Of a stretch of 64,000 nucleotides of DNA, positions 21,074-31,517 are shown in pieces. A program made the position numbers and the translations under genes. Origin of the DNA: CAVVSQ01 sp963848825 (GTDB lineage: Bacteria > Planctomycetota > Planctomycetia > Gemmatales > Gemmataceae); contig CAWKFA010000002.1 in the NCBI GenBank assembly GCA_963848825.1, positions 186,001 through 250,000 of the forward strand. The letters are read 5' to 3'. Position 1 is the first letter of the stretch. Each line of letters starts with the position of its first letter. The notes under the pieces were generated by a model. The model was not told the origin of the DNA and searched no databases. It worked only from the letters and a program-made list of their open reading frames with translations.

Positions 21074-21352
21074 TTAATATTTCTTGGTGATGCTTGGGTT
21101 CGCGGAGAGGATGCCGCCCTGGGCATCTGTTGTCAGAAAGTAGCTGTCGCTGATCACGGCCGAGGCCGCGTCCAGGCCGGTGAAGACGTTGACACGATAA
21201 CTTTCGCCCCACAGCTTACGGACTTGAACGAGATGCAAATTGTCGGGCTGACCGAGAATGTGCATTACGTGGCCACCGATGGTTGTCTGCAATTTTTGGC
21301 GCAGTTGCTTCTCAACGTCGTCATCGCTCTTTTTTGGCTGTTTGATTTGCAT
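21074..21352 (-). CDS. 92-residue small protein, family shared with 46769-47047
   Basis: The protein is short, charged at its N-terminus, and has no membrane segment. Its core, LGQPDNLHLVQVRKLW, then YRVNVFTG, SDSYFLTTDAQGGILS and a Lys-Lys-Tyr end, aligns without gaps to the equally long protein at 46769-47047. Length and spacing of the conserved residues are identical. I do not recognise a named family. It lies downstream of the 83-aa gene at 21423 on the same strand, with 70 nt between, and may share a transcript with it. Confidence 0.7.
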   Translation of the reverse strand: MQIKQPKKSDDDVEKQLRQKLQTTIGGHVMHILGQPDNLHLVQVRKLWGESYRVNVFTGLDAASAVISDSYFLTTDAQGGILSANPSITKKY

Positions 21353-21422
21353 TGACCTATCCGTCCTTGAAGATAAAGCGTGGAATGTTCGTTGCCTCGA
21401 AAGTCGTCAAGGCGACGACGGT

Positions 21423-21674
21423 TCATACTACGGCAGGCATTTTGAATTTTTGAGCCCCAACGAGCTCCATTTCTTGGGGGACATGGCGGCGTGCCAGATC
21501 TTCGGCCTCGACTTCGGTGGCGATGCCTCCCTGGAGAAGTTGATGATAGCCAGGCCGGCTCAGCTCCATGGCTTCCCATTCCTTTTGCTCGCATACCGCC
21601 GTGAAGCGAACGGTGCGATTGTGAATCGTCATCAGATAGACCGCCCAGGTCGGGTTCTCGTTGCCGGTTCTCAT
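21423..21674 (-). CDS. Conserved hypothetical protein (83 aa)
   Basis: ATG 21674 is preceded by GGAAAGG about ten bases upstream, which decides the start over a longer open frame reaching 21833. The protein reads MRTGNENPTWAVYLMTIHN, then CEQKEWEAMELSRPGYHQLL and GGIATEVEAEDLARRH. The pattern is a small soluble alpha/beta protein with conserved Trp-Glu-Ala-Met and Arg-Pro-Gly-Tyr-His. Such proteins occur in planctomycetes as I remember, without assigned function. The 92-aa gene follows it. Confidence 0.55.
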   Translation of the reverse strand: MRTGNENPTWAVYLMTIHNRTVRFTAVCEQKEWEAMELSRPGYHQLLQGGIATEVEAEDLARRHVPQEMELVGAQKFKMPAVV

Positions 21675-21929
21675 GTCGTTGGACCTTTCCAGGCTGAGCG
21701 AATGACTTTGGTGCGTAAATCCGTCGTTACTGCTTCCTTGCCTTGCAATCATCCTTAAAGTTTGGCGAACACAATTCGAGATGGCGCTTTTAAACACCCA
21801 GTCTTTATTGTAGCACGCCGCGCTCCTTACCACATGGCCGCTTTCCGCGAATTTTTAGTATTTCGCGAGGCGGACCGCACGCCGCCGGCACAGTCGGTGT
21901 TGCCGCCATCGTAATAGGCACTATCGACC

Positions 21930-21999
21930 TTTACACTTTTTTTATATCTCGCCTCAAAGTCTTGACCCCTTTTTGACATCGGCTTCGCTATTGTCAAAA
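21930..21999 (+). promoter_or_regulatory. kdp promoter region: KdpE-box-like site and inverted repeat
   Basis: TTTACACTTTTTTTATATCT at 21930-21949 is strikingly like the T-rich KdpE-binding sequence upstream of enterobacterial kdpFABC, which I recall as TTTATAC and TTTACAC halves around a T-run, followed by a C/G-rich end. Here TCGCC follows. Downstream, TTTTGACA (21971-21978) and TGTCAAAA (21992-21999) form a perfect 8-bp inverted repeat with a 13-nt centre, about 30 nt before the first gene. TTGACC at 21962 could be the -35 box. Confidence 0.55.
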
Positions 22000-22031
22000 C
22001 ATCGCCAGGCCTTGGCGCGGAGGGAACGCTG

Positions 22032-22130
22032 ATGATGGATTTACTTTTTTTGGGCATCCTGGCCGCCTTTGCATTGCTGTCATGGGCGCTCACGATTTTG
22101 TGCGCCCGCTTGATGGGAGGCAGCCAATGA
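22032..22130 (+). CDS. 32-residue membrane peptide, first gene of the kdp operon
   Basis: ATG 22032 encodes 32 residues beginning MMDLLFLGILAAFALLSWAL, a single membrane helix followed by a short charged tail ending GGSQ. It is joined to kdpF by an ATGA overlap (22127-22130). Similar tiny helices preceding kdpF are familiar to me from other kdp operons but usually go unannotated. A role as a subunit or assembly factor of the KdpFABC complex is inference from position only. Confidence 0.65.
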   Translation: MMDLLFLGILAAFALLSWALTILCARLMGGSQ

Positions 22131-22219
22131 GCGGCATTGAATCAATTGGGCTCGTTGTCGCCATTTGCCTTTTGGCCTATTTGTTGGTCGCCTTCTTGAA
22201 GCCGGAGTGGTTCTCATGA
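22127..22219 (+). CDS. kdpF: KdpF, small stabilising subunit of the K+-transporting ATPase
   Basis: It has 30 residues with one helix; LLAYLLVAFLKPEWFS carries the Tyr-Leu-Leu-Val-Ala-x-Leu-x-Pro-Glu-x-Phe signature of KdpF. KdpF sits in the membrane at the KdpA-KdpB interface and stabilises the complex. It overlaps the preceding peptide by ATGA and kdpA by another ATGA (22216-22219), so all are probably translated together. Confidence 0.85.
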   Translation: MSGIESIGLVVAICLLAYLLVAFLKPEWFS

Positions 22220-23990
22220 GCGCAAATGCCTGGATTCAGCTGGCAATGTTTTTGCTCGCGCTGCTGGCGCTGGTTAAACCCTTGGGCGCGTACATGGCGC
22301 GGGTCTTCCAGGGCCAGCCGTGCGGCCTGGACCGTGTACTTGGTGGCGCCGAACGCGTCATTTATCGGCTCGCGGGCGTCGATCCGCGCGGAGATGACCT
22401 GGAAGGCATATGTCCTGGCCGTGCTGCTGCTCAATGCCATCGGCTTGTTAGCGCTCTACGCCCTGTTACGGCTCCAGGGCCTGTTGCCCCTCAATCCGCA
22501 AGAGTTCGGCGCGGTGCCGCCGGACCTGGCCTTCAACACGGCCGTCAGTTTTGCCACCAACACCAACTGGCAGAATTACAGTGGCGAGTCAACGCTCAGC
22601 TATCTCAGTCAGATGGCTGGCCTGGGCGTGCAAAACTTTTTGTCGGCGGCCACCGGCCTGGCGGTGCTCTGCGCGCTGATTCGCGGGCTCACACGTCGCT
22701 CGGCGCAGACGATCGGCAACTTTTGGGTCGATCTCGTTCGTTCGACGCTGTACGTGCTGTTGCCACTCTCCCTGATTCTGGCGGTCGCCCTGGTCTCCCA
22801 GGGGGTGGTGCAGAGTTTCGCGAGCTACCAGGAAGTCGAGTTGGTTCAGCCCACGGCGGACGCCGTCAAAAAGCCGGTACTGGGCCAGACACTGCCGCTG
22901 GGCCCGGCCGCTTCGCAAATAGCGATCAAGCAACTTGGCACCAACGGCGGCGGCTTCTTCAACGTGAACGGCGCCCATCCCTTTGAAAACCCGACGCCGC
23001 TAGCGAACTTCCTGCAACTACTCGCTATTGTGCTCATTCCCGCCGCACTGTGTTACACCTTTGGGGTCATGGTTGGCGACACGCGCCAGGGCTGGGCTAT
23101 CCTGGCCGCCATGCTGGTGATATTCGTGCCACTGGCAATCGGCTGCATCGCGGCCGAGGAAGCTGGCGTGCCCGCATATAGCTCGTTACAGGTAGACCAA
23201 AAAGTCAGCGAAACACAAGCGGGCGGCAACATGGAGGGAAAAGAGACGCGTTTCGGCATCGCCAGCTCGGCGCTTTGGGCCTGCGCCACCACGGCGGCCT
23301 CCAATGGCAGCGTGAACTCGATGCACGACTCTTACACGCCGCTGGGCGGCCTGATTCCCATGTGGCTCATGCAACTCGGGGAGGTCATCTTCGGAGGCGT
23401 CGGCAGCGGCCTTTATGGCATGCTGATGTTTGTCATCGTCGCCGTGTTTGTCGCCGGGCTGATGGTCGGGCGCACGCCGGAATATCTGGGCAAAAAGATC
23501 GAAGCGTACGAGATGAAGATGGCCTCACTGGTCATTCTCATTCCACCCCTCGTGGTGCTGATCGGCACGGCCGTGGCGGTCCTCGGACCTGGCCTCGAAT
23601 TCACCGACCCGGACAAGGGGGAGGTAAAAAGCACCTTGAACAATCCAGGCGCCCATGGTTTTTCGGAAGTTCTCTACGCCTTTTCCTCGGCGGGGAACAA
23701 TAACGGCAGCGCCTTCGCGGGGCTCAACGGCAACACGCCGTTTTACAATATCGCCCTGGCGCTGGCGATGCTCATCGCGCGTTACTGGTTGATCATCCCG
23801 GTACTGGCCCTGGCCGGTGCGCTGGCACGCAAAAAATATACGCCCCCGGGCGGCGGGACGTTGCCAACCCATACGCCTCTTTTCGTGGTGTTGCTGGTGG
23901 GGGCAGTGCTGCTCGTCGGTGCGCTTGACGTTCGTCCCTGCCCTCGCGCTAGGGCCCGTGGTGGAACATTTGCAAATGATGGCTCGGTAG
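22216..23990 (+). CDS. kdpA: KdpA, potassium-binding channel subunit, two frameshifts
   Basis: KdpA carries the selectivity filters of the high-affinity KdpFABC potassium pump. The start MSANAWIQLAMFLLALLALV is followed by LGGAERVIYRLAGVDPR. A small deletion near 22390 moves the frame to EMTWKAYVLAVLLLNAIG. The filter loops are visible: SFATNTNWQNY, KQLGTNGGGFFNVNGAHPFE, TTAASNGSVNSMHD and SSAGNNNGSAFAGL, each with the expected Asn/Gly pattern. A second change (an extra T near 23928) must be removed to reach the natural end, TFVPALALGPVVEHLQMMAR, and the TAG at 23988-23990. The corrected length of about 591 residues matches the family. The kdpB start lies 12 nt downstream. Confidence 0.9.
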
Positions 23991-24002
23991 ATCGGAGCAG
24001 CT

Positions 24003-26158
24003 ATGACCTCAACGACCAGGACACGTCCGTTGTTCGACCCGCCTATCGTCCGGCGCGCGTTTTTTGACGCCTTTAAAAAGCTCACGCCGCGCCGGCAAAT
24101 TCGCAATCCCGTGATGTTCACGGTTTATGTCGGCAGCTTGCTCACGACGGGCTTGGCCATCCATGCGGCCGGCGCGGGGGCGAAGAGTCGCCCGGTTTCA
24201 TTCTTGCCATTTCCGCGTGGCTTTGGTTCACCGTTTTGTTCGCCAACTTTGCCGAGGCCATGGCGGAGGGGCGTGGCAAGGCCCAGGCGGATACGCTGCG
24301 CCAAACCCGCCGCGACGTCATGGCCAAAAAGTTCGCGGATAGCAAAGTGCACCTGGCGGATTCGCTGAAACAAGCCGGCCCGTCCGCCAGCGCCGACTTG
24401 ACAGCTTACACCAAACCAGTGCCTGCTTCCTCCCTGCGCAAGGGCGACCTGGTGCTCGTCGTCGCGGAAGAGCTGGTCCCCGGAGATGGGGAGATCGTCC
24501 ACGGCGTTGCCTCCGTGGACGAAAGCGCCATCACCGGCGAAAGCGCTCCGGTTATCCGCGAGAGCGGCGGCGACCGTAGCGGTGTCACGGGCGGAACACG
24601 CGTCCTGTCCGACTGGCTGGTCGTGCGCATCACGGCCGATCCCGGCGAGACGTTCCTGGATCGCATGATTGCGCTGGTCGAAGGCGCCAAGCGCCAAAAG
24701 ACGCCGAACGAAATCGCCCTGGACATACTTCTCGCCGCGATGACGATCATTTTTCTGATCGCCTGCGCCACTTTACTGCCCTTCTCCAAATACAGTGTCG
24801 CCGCCGCCGGCCAGGGTACGCCGATCACGCTGACCGTTCTGGTGGCGCTGTTGGTTTGCCTCATTCCGACGACCATCGGCGGGCTGTTGTCCGCCATCGG
24901 TATTGCCGGCATGGATCGCATGATTCGGGCCAACGTGATCGCCATGTCGGGCCGGGCCGTCGAAGCGGCCGGGGACGTGGACGTCCTGCTCCTGGACAAG
25001 ACAGGGACGATCACGCTGGGCAACCGGCAAGCCGTCGAACTAAAGCCGGCGCCGGGCGTGCCGCTCGCCGGGCTGGCCGACGCGGCCCAGCTGGCGTCCC
25101 TGGCGGACGAAACACCCGAAGGGCGCAGCATCGTGGTACTGGCCAAGGAGAAATATGGACTGCGCGGACGTAATGTTCAAGAACTGCATGCCCTCTTCAT
25201 CCCCTTCTCGGCGCAAACGCAAATCAGCGGGGTAGACCTGCCAGCACACCCACCAGCCGCCCCCGGCATGAATGGGTCGACCCGCCACATACGCAAGGGT
25301 GCCGCGTCCGCCATCGAAGGCTTCGTGCGCACGCACGGAGGTGTCCTACCGGCGGAACTGCGGAGCACCATCGACGACATCGCCAAGCGCGGCGGCACGC
25401 CCCTGGTCGTTGCGGAAGGTGCCCAGGTGCTGGGCGTGATTTATCTCAAGGACATCGTCAAGGGCGGCATCAAGGAGCGCTTCGCCGAGCTACGACGCAT
25501 GGGCATCAAGACCGTGATGATTACCGGCGACAACCCCCTCACCGCCGCGGCCATTGCCGCGGAGGCCGGCGTCGATGATTTCCTCGCCCAGGCAACGCCG
25601 GAGGCCAAGCTCAGAATCATCCGCGAGCATCAAGCCGGCGGACGGCTGGTCGCCATGACGGGCGATGGCACCAACGACTCGCCCGCGCTGGCGCAGGCGG
25701 ACGTGGCGGTCGCCATGAACTCTGGCACGCAGGCCGCCAAGGAAGCCGGCAACATGGTCGATCTCGATTCCAATCCGACGAAGCTCATCGAGATCGTCGA
25801 GATCGGCAAACAACTGTTAATGACGCGTGGCGCCCTCACGACCTTCAGTCTCGCCAACGACGTGTCTAAATACTTCGCGATTATCCCGGCAGCATTCGCG
25901 AGCACTTATCCGGTGCTCGAGACCCTCAACATCATGCGGCTCGGCCAGGGCACCGCCATTCTCTCCGCCGTGATCTTCAATGCGCTCATCATCATCGCCT
26001 TGATTCCGCTGGCCCTGCGCGGCGTGAAATACCGTCCCGTCGGCGCCGCCCGGCTCCTGCGCGACAACCTCATTATTTATGGCCTGGGCGGGCTCCTGGT
26101 GCCCTTTGTCGGCATCAAGGCAATCGATCTACTCCTGGGCGCATTTGGACTGACTTAG
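24003..26158 (+). CDS. kdpB: KdpB, ATP-hydrolysing P-type ATPase subunit, one frameshift
   Basis: KdpB drives potassium uptake by ATP hydrolysis. The N-terminus MTSTTRTRPLFDPPIVRRAF and RNPVMFTVYVGSLLTTGLA precede a break near 24175, where a run of five Gs should be six; the corrected reading gives GFILAISAWLWFTVLFANFA. Thereafter the frame is intact: TGES in SAITGESAPVI (actuator loop), DKTGTIT with the phosphorylated Asp, a nucleotide-binding KGAASAIEGFV, TGDNPLTA and GDGTNDSPALAQADVAVAMN. The last helices end LLLGAFGLT. Length, about 718 residues after correction, is somewhat longer than the roughly 680 usual. It lies between kdpA and kdpC as normal. Confidence 0.93.
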
Positions 26159-26226
26159 TTCGATGCTTAGAGCAGCCAAAAAAATGGCAGCCCACTTTGT
26201 CGGCTAACCTCTTGAAGGACACTATC

Positions 26227-26817
26227 ATGAAAACGCACTTGCGAGCCGCCTTGACGGTGTTTGGCATCATGACCCTGGCGACGGGCTTTATTTATCCCGC
26301 GCTCGTGACGCTCGTTGCCCAGCTAGCTTTTCCTCACCAGGCCAATGGCAGTGTCATCCTGCGTGCCGGCAAACCGGTTGGCTCCGAGCTCATCGGCCAG
26401 ACCTTCGACGAACCCCGTTACTTCTGGGGCCGGCCGTCCGCGACCGACCCGGCATCCTACAACTCCGCCGCGTCTACTGGTTCCAATCGCGGGCCGACCA
26501 ACCCGGATTTATTGAAGAGCATCGCTGAGCGCGCTGAAGCCCTGCGTGCCGCGCACCCGGAACAGTCGGGCGCCGTCCCCGTGGATCTGGTAACCGCATC
26601 GGCCAGCGGGCTCGATCCCCACATCAGCCCCGCGGCCGCGATTTATCAAGTGGAGCGCATCGCACGCCTACGTGGTTTGACGGCGAGCGTGGTACTCGGC
26701 TTGATTCACGATCACTCCGAGGCCCGGACCTTCGGCCTGCTCGGCGAGCCGCGTGTCAATGTCTTGACCCTCAATCTCGCTCTCGATGCCTTGAAGGTAT
26801 CGGCGCCGCCACCCTGA
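26227..26817 (+). CDS. kdpC: KdpC, accessory subunit of the K+ ATPase
   Basis: ATG 26227 follows GAAGGAC at a proper distance; an in-frame ATG at 26197 is less likely. The single N-terminal helix, TVFGIMTLATGFIYPALVTL, is followed by the extracytoplasmic domain with GSELIGQTF, YFWGRPSATDPASYNSAAST, GSNRGPTNPDLL and VTASASGLDPHISPAAAIYQ, all canonical KdpC motifs. The 196 residues match the family length. KdpC aids assembly and ATP binding by KdpB. A gap of 174 nt to kdpD without a clear terminator suggests kdpDE may be on the same transcript. Confidence 0.93.
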   Translation: MKTHLRAALTVFGIMTLATGFIYPALVTLVAQLAFPHQANGSVILRAGKPVGSELIGQTFDEPRYFWGRPSATDPASYNSAASTGSNRGPTNPDLLKSIAERAEALRAAHPEQSGAVPVDLVTASASGLDPHISPAAAIYQVERIARLRGLTASVVLGLIHDHSEARTFGLLGEPRVNVLTLNLALDALKVSAPPP

Positions 26818-26991
26818 AGCCGGCAAAAATCATAAGAGAAGACGGGTCGGTTAGCCGGCACGTCGGGCGGGGGCACCGGAAGACAGCCGGTGTCCTCCGC
26901 TTTTTGGCGCCGAACCAAAACCCTCTGTCTCTGTGTGTCGGCACCAGCGCCGTAAACACTACAATTGTGGTAAGCCTATCGGCAAACAACC

Positions 26992-29762
26992 ATGACAGGA
27001 AAACGCCCCACTCCCGACGAACTGCTGGCCCGCGTGCGCCACGACGAGGCACGGGAGCGGCGCGGCAAGTTAAAAATCTTCTTTGGCTACGCCGCGGGTG
27101 TCGGTAAGACGTACGCCATGCTCGAAGCGGCTCGCCGGGAAGCCGCCGCAGGCGTGGAGGTCGTGGTGGGCTACGTGGAGCCGCACGGCCGGTCGGAAAC
27201 CGAAGCACTACTGAAGAGCCTGGAGGCGATACCACCTCGCGAGCTCGCCTATCGTAACGTTACCCTGCGTGAATTTGACCTCGACGCGGCCCTTGCCCGG
27301 CGCCCGCGTTTGATACTGGTGGACGAGCTGGCGCATACCAACGCCGAGGGCTCGCGCCATGCCAAACGCTGGCAGGACGTCGAGGAGCTTCTCGATGCGG
27401 GCATTGATGTTTGGACCACGCTTAACGTCCAGCACCTGGAAAGCCTCAACGATGTCATTGCGCAAATCACCGGGGTGATAGTTCGCGAGACCTTGCCGGA
27501 CTCCGTACTCGAACGTGTGGACGATCTTGAACTGGTCGATATCACGCCGGCGGAGCTCATCGAACGGTTGCGCGCGGCAAGGTTTACGTGACACCGCAGG
27601 CGGAGCGGGCCCTGCAAAACTTTTTCCAGCCTGCCAACCTCGTTGCCTTGCGCGAAATATCGCTCCGGCAGGCGGCCGACCGGCTCCGCCGTGATGTCGA
27701 GGCCGCCAGGAAAAACCGCGACGCGCAGTCGCCCTGGGCCACCAGCGAACGCTTGCTGGTTTGCGTCGGTCCGAGTCCTACCACGGCCAAGCTCATTCGC
27801 ACCGCCAAACGCATGGCGGATGCCTTCGGTGCCGAATGGCTCGCTGTCGCCGTGGAAACGCAGGGACAAAACTCTCTCCGGTCGGCGGCCCGATCCAAGG
27901 TCATCGGTCACCTGCGCCTGGCCGATCAGCTTGGCGCCGAGACGCATACTCTCGTCGGCGACAATGTCGCGCAGACGGTTTTGGACTATGCCCGCTCGCG
28001 TAACGTGACGAAAATCGTGGTCGGCAAAACGGCCCAACCCTGGTGGCAACGTTGGCTGTTGGGCACCGTCGTTGACAGGCTGCTCGAGCAAAGTGGCGAC
28101 ATCGATATTTACGTGATTCGCGGCGAATCCGACGGGCAGGCCGTGCCTCCCTTGCCCGGGGCCCGTGCTCCGCTGAACAGGACGCATTACCTGGGCACGG
28201 CCCTGATCGTAATAGTTTGCGGCCTGGCTGGTTGTTTGATACGCCTCTTGCTGGGCCAGGCGCTGCAGTTGGCCGAGGCCAACATCATCATGATCTTTCT
28301 GTTGGGTGTCGTCTTCGTCGCCGCACGCTATGGGCGTAGCCTGGCGATCGCCGCTTCGATCGCGAGCGTGCTCGCCTTCGATTTCTTTTTCGTGCCGCCC
28401 TTCTTTTCCTTTTCGGTCAGCGACACCCAGTATATTTTGACTTTCGCGGTGATGTTGGGCATCGGCCTGCTGATCAGCGAGCTGACGGCGCGCCTCAAGG
28501 AGCAATTGCATGCTTCGCAGGAGCAAGAACGCCGCACTGCGGCACTCTACCGCTTCACCAAGCAATTGAGTGAAATTACCGGCGTGGAGTTTCTCGTCCG
28601 CGCTGCCGGGGAACAGCTTCGCCAGATCTTCGTCGGCGAGGTGGTCTTGTATCTGCGCGAGGCCAACGGCACGCTCGCCTTACGTTACGGCGAAGGTTCC
28701 TCGATTGCAGCCCACTCCGTTAATCCCGTGGTGGCCCAGTGGGTCGCGGAACATGATCACCTGGCCGGGCCGGGAACCGATACGCTCCCCAATGCAACGG
28801 CGCTGTTCGTCCCCCTGGTCGGATCGCAGCGGACCGTGGGGGCGCTGGGCGTCAAGCCGACGGCTGCTGAGCATTTTCTCGATCTGGACCAGCGCCGGCT
28901 GCTGGAAACCTGTGCCAGTCTCATCGCCCTTTCCATCGAGCGCGACCAGTCGGTGCTCGAGGCGCACGAGGCTCAATTACAAGTCCAGGCCGAGCAGTTG
29001 CGCAACTCGCTGTTGAGCTCCGTGTCGCATGACCTGCGCACGCCGCTGGCGGCCATCGCCGGAGCGAGCTCCACCCTGCTCGATAGCACCGCGTCGCAAG
29101 TATCCCCACCGGACCGGGAGCTTTTGCAAACGATCGTCGACGAATCAAACCGCCTTGCCCGCCTCGTTGACAATTTATTGGACATGACGCGGCTGCAATC
29201 GGGTACCGTGGTGCTGAACAAACAATGGCATGTCCTGGAAGAGCTGGTCGGCTCGGCGCGTGCGCGTCTGCGACCGGAGCTCGCCGACCACGTGGTGCGC
29301 GTGGATATCCCCGCCGATTTGCCGCTGTTGTTTCTGGATGGCCTGTTGATGGAGCAGGTGCTCATGAACCTTCTGGAAAACGCCGCCCACTATACGCCCG
29401 CCGGCACGCGTATCGACATCAGCGCCGCCGTGCCGTCGTCGAGGCCCCCGCACGGCACACGGCGCGGCGACTACGCGGTGATTCGCGTCGCCGACAACGG
29501 TCCGGGCTTGCCGGCCGGCAATGTCGGACGTGTTTTCGACAAGTTCTTTCGCGGCTCGACGACACCCACCGCCGACGGACGGCGCGGCGCCGGCCTGGGC
29601 CTGTCCATCTGCAAGGCAATCGTCGAAGCGCATGACGGGCAGATCGAAGCGCGTAACCTGCCGACAGGCGGGGCGGAGTTCGTAATCAACTTACCGCATG
29701 ACGTGGCGGCGCCCCACGTCGCGCTCGATGAAGTTTCCGCCGGCAGTAGCCAAAAATCATGA
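26992..29762 (+). CDS. kdpD: KdpD, potassium/turgor sensor histidine kinase, one frameshift
   Basis: KdpD phosphorylates KdpE when potassium is low. Domains in order: the KdpD N-terminal domain with Walker A YAAGVGKTYAMLEAA and LVDELAHTNAEGSRHAKRWQ; a universal-stress-protein-like domain starting ERLLVCVGPSPTTAKLI; four membrane helices (DUF4118) around residues 395-495; a GAF-like segment; HisKA with the phosphorylated His in SSVSHDLRTPLAAIAG; and HATPase with NLLENAAHYTP, DNGPGLP and GAGLGLSICKAIVEAH. One G is missing near 27583 (GCGCGGCAAGG should hold three Gs), splitting the protein after about 198 residues. The TGA at 29762 overlaps the kdpE ATG. Confidence 0.92.
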
Positions 29763-30454
29763 CGACCAATGCGCCGTTGATTCTGCTGATCGAGGATGAG
29801 ATACCGATTCGCCGCTTTCTCCGCGCTTCGCTGTCTCAGGAAGGCTACCGTCTTGTCGAAGCCGAGACGGGCCAGCAAGGCATCCGCCTGGCCGCGCAGC
29901 AGCCGCCGGACCTGGTCATCCTCGATCTTGGTCTGCCGGATATCGATGGACAAGAGGTGCTGACCCAACTACGCGAGTGGCTCGGTGCCCCGATCCTGGT
30001 CCTAACCGCGCGCGATCAAGAAAAACAAAAAGTGCTGGCGCTCGACAATGGCGCGGACGATTATCTCACCAAGCCGTTCAGCACCGCTGAGCTGCTCGCA
30101 CGCATTAGGGTTGGTCTCCGCCATGCCCGCAGGGCCGGGGAGGAAGAATCGCCAACTTTTACTTGCCGCGAGCTACGTGTCGACGTGGCGGATCGTCGTG
30201 TCTTCTTCAAGGACGCCGAAGTTCACCTGACTCCCCTTGAATTCAAACTGCTGGGGGCCCTGGTGCGCCACGCCGGCAAGGTACTGACCCATCGCTTCCT
30301 TCTCAAAGAGGTCTGGGGCCCCCTACATGTACAGGAGACCCATTATCTCCGCGTTTATATGGCCAGCCTGCGCAGAAAAATCGAAATCGACCCCGCCGAG
30401 CCTCAATTTCTCATCACCGAGCAGGGCGTGGGTTACCGGCTGGCGGCGGACTGA
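29759..30454 (+). CDS. kdpE: KdpE, response regulator of the kdp operon
   Basis: The 231-residue OmpR-type regulator begins in an ATGA overlap with kdpD. The receiver domain has the acidic pair in LLIEDEIPIRRFL, the phosphorylated Asp in DLVILDLGLPDIDG and the Lys in GADDYLTKPFSTAELLARI. The C-terminal winged helix has LTPLEFKLLGALVRHAGKVL, HRFLLKEVWGP and YLRVYMASLRRKIE, ending GVGYRLAAD. Its likely target is the T-rich box at 21930 before the operon. Its last 22 nt overlap the 3' end of the opposing hydrolase gene. Confidence 0.93.
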   Translation: MTTNAPLILLIEDEIPIRRFLRASLSQEGYRLVEAETGQQGIRLAAQQPPDLVILDLGLPDIDGQEVLTQLREWLGAPILVLTARDQEKQKVLALDNGADDYLTKPFSTAELLARIRVGLRHARRAGEEESPTFTCRELRVDVADRRVFFKDAEVHLTPLEFKLLGALVRHAGKVLTHRFLLKEVWGPLHVQETHYLRVYMASLRRKIEIDPAEPQFLITEQGVGYRLAAD

Positions 30455-31236
30455 GGGATGGTATTCAAGAAATCTCGAATGGCCTTTGTCGTCGCTTCCG
30501 GTTGCTCCAACATGGCCATGTGGCCCGCGTTCTCGATGGTTCCGAGCATGGCCAACGGAGCCGCGGCTGCCATGGCCTTGGCCTTTTCCATGGGAATGAT
30601 TTGGTCCTTGGCCCCGGCGAGAATCAAGAATGGGACGTTGATACCGGGCAAAAGTGGGCTGGAGTCGGGGCGAGCCGCCATGCCCTGGAGGGCGCCGACG
30701 ATGCCCGCGGCTGGCGTGCCCATGATCAACTGCCGCGCCTGCTCAACGATCGGCGCGCCGGCAATCAGATCTGGCGCGAACAGTTTCGGCAGCATCGCAT
30801 CGGCGACGGCCTGGTTGCCAGCCGCCTTCACTTTGTCTACCAGCTTGTAACGCCCCTGCCGGCCTTCCTCGGTATCGGCCGTTGCCTGCGAGTTGATGAG
30901 CCCAAGAGCCAGAAACCGCTCGGGCGCACGTTTATAGGCGGCCAGCGCCACGTAACCGCCCATGCTGTGACCCATGATGACGGCCTTCTTGATGGCCAGC
31001 GCATCCAGGAGGGCAAGGACATCCCGAGCCAACAGGTCCATCTCATAAACGCCGGTGGGCGCCGGGCTGGAGCCGTGCCCGCGCAAATCCGGTGTCAGGA
31101 CGCGAAAGCGCTCGCCAAGCCCCTGACGCTGCGCCTGCCAGATGGCGCTGGCAAGAGGAAAGCCGTGCAGCAATACCAGTGGGGTACCCTGGCCCGCCTC
31201 GGCATAATTCAGAGTCACGACTTCGGCGACGTTCAT
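30433..31236 (-). CDS. Alpha/beta-fold hydrolase
   Basis: The protein has 267 residues. LVLLHGFPLASAIW forms the oxyanion-hole strand, DLRGHGSS the next turn, and IMGHSMGGYVAL the nucleophile elbow with catalytic Ser. ILAGAKDQIIP carries the acid and IENAGHMAMLEQPE the His. It is closest to the 3-oxoadipate enol-lactonase/haloperoxidase-like group of esterases, but substrate is not evident. No signal peptide is seen, so it is probably cytoplasmic. Its 3' end runs into kdpE by 22 nt on the opposite strand. Confidence 0.85.
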   Translation of the reverse strand: MNVAEVVTLNYAEAGQGTPLVLLHGFPLASAIWQAQRQGLGERFRVLTPDLRGHGSSPAPTGVYEMDLLARDVLALLDALAIKKAVIMGHSMGGYVALAAYKRAPERFLALGLINSQATADTEEGRQGRYKLVDKVKAAGNQAVADAMLPKLFAPDLIAGAPIVEQARQLIMGTPAAGIVGALQGMAARPDSSPLLPGINVPFLILAGAKDQIIPMEKAKAMAAAAPLAMLGTIENAGHMAMLEQPEATTKAIRDFLNTIPQSAASR

Positions 31237-31517
31237 GGCATATCCTTAAAAAATAAAGGCGCGGTTTCCATCGCTCAGCTCAAGAATAATCTTAAGTATA
31301 TTTCGTTTAATTGACTTCGGCAGGGGAGTCCGGGGACGCGGACTGTGTCTTGGTAGGGCTGCCTGCACGCCAGTGGCGTTAAACAATAAGCCCAGGTTGG
31401 TTATACCAAGGCCGGGCTTCGAACCCCTCGCGGGTTACAGTAACGTGCCAAACTTCTATTTTGGAAGGATACGCCCCGCCTGGGGCGCAGGAAAGTGACG
31501 GTGGCGGTTGGCCTGAG
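31237..31517. other. Intergenic region with an imperfect hairpin
   Basis: No gene is seen. An imperfect hairpin at 31388-31419, AAGCCC and TTGG pairing with CCAA and GGGCTT around a TATA loop, lies downstream of the minus-strand HD-GYP gene. It lacks a clear T-run and so is only a possible terminator. Confidence 0.3.

Noticed and set aside
31388..31419. Rho-independent terminator for the HD-GYP gene
   Set aside because: The hairpin is imperfect, about 100 nt away and lacks a T-run; listed only as a hairpin.
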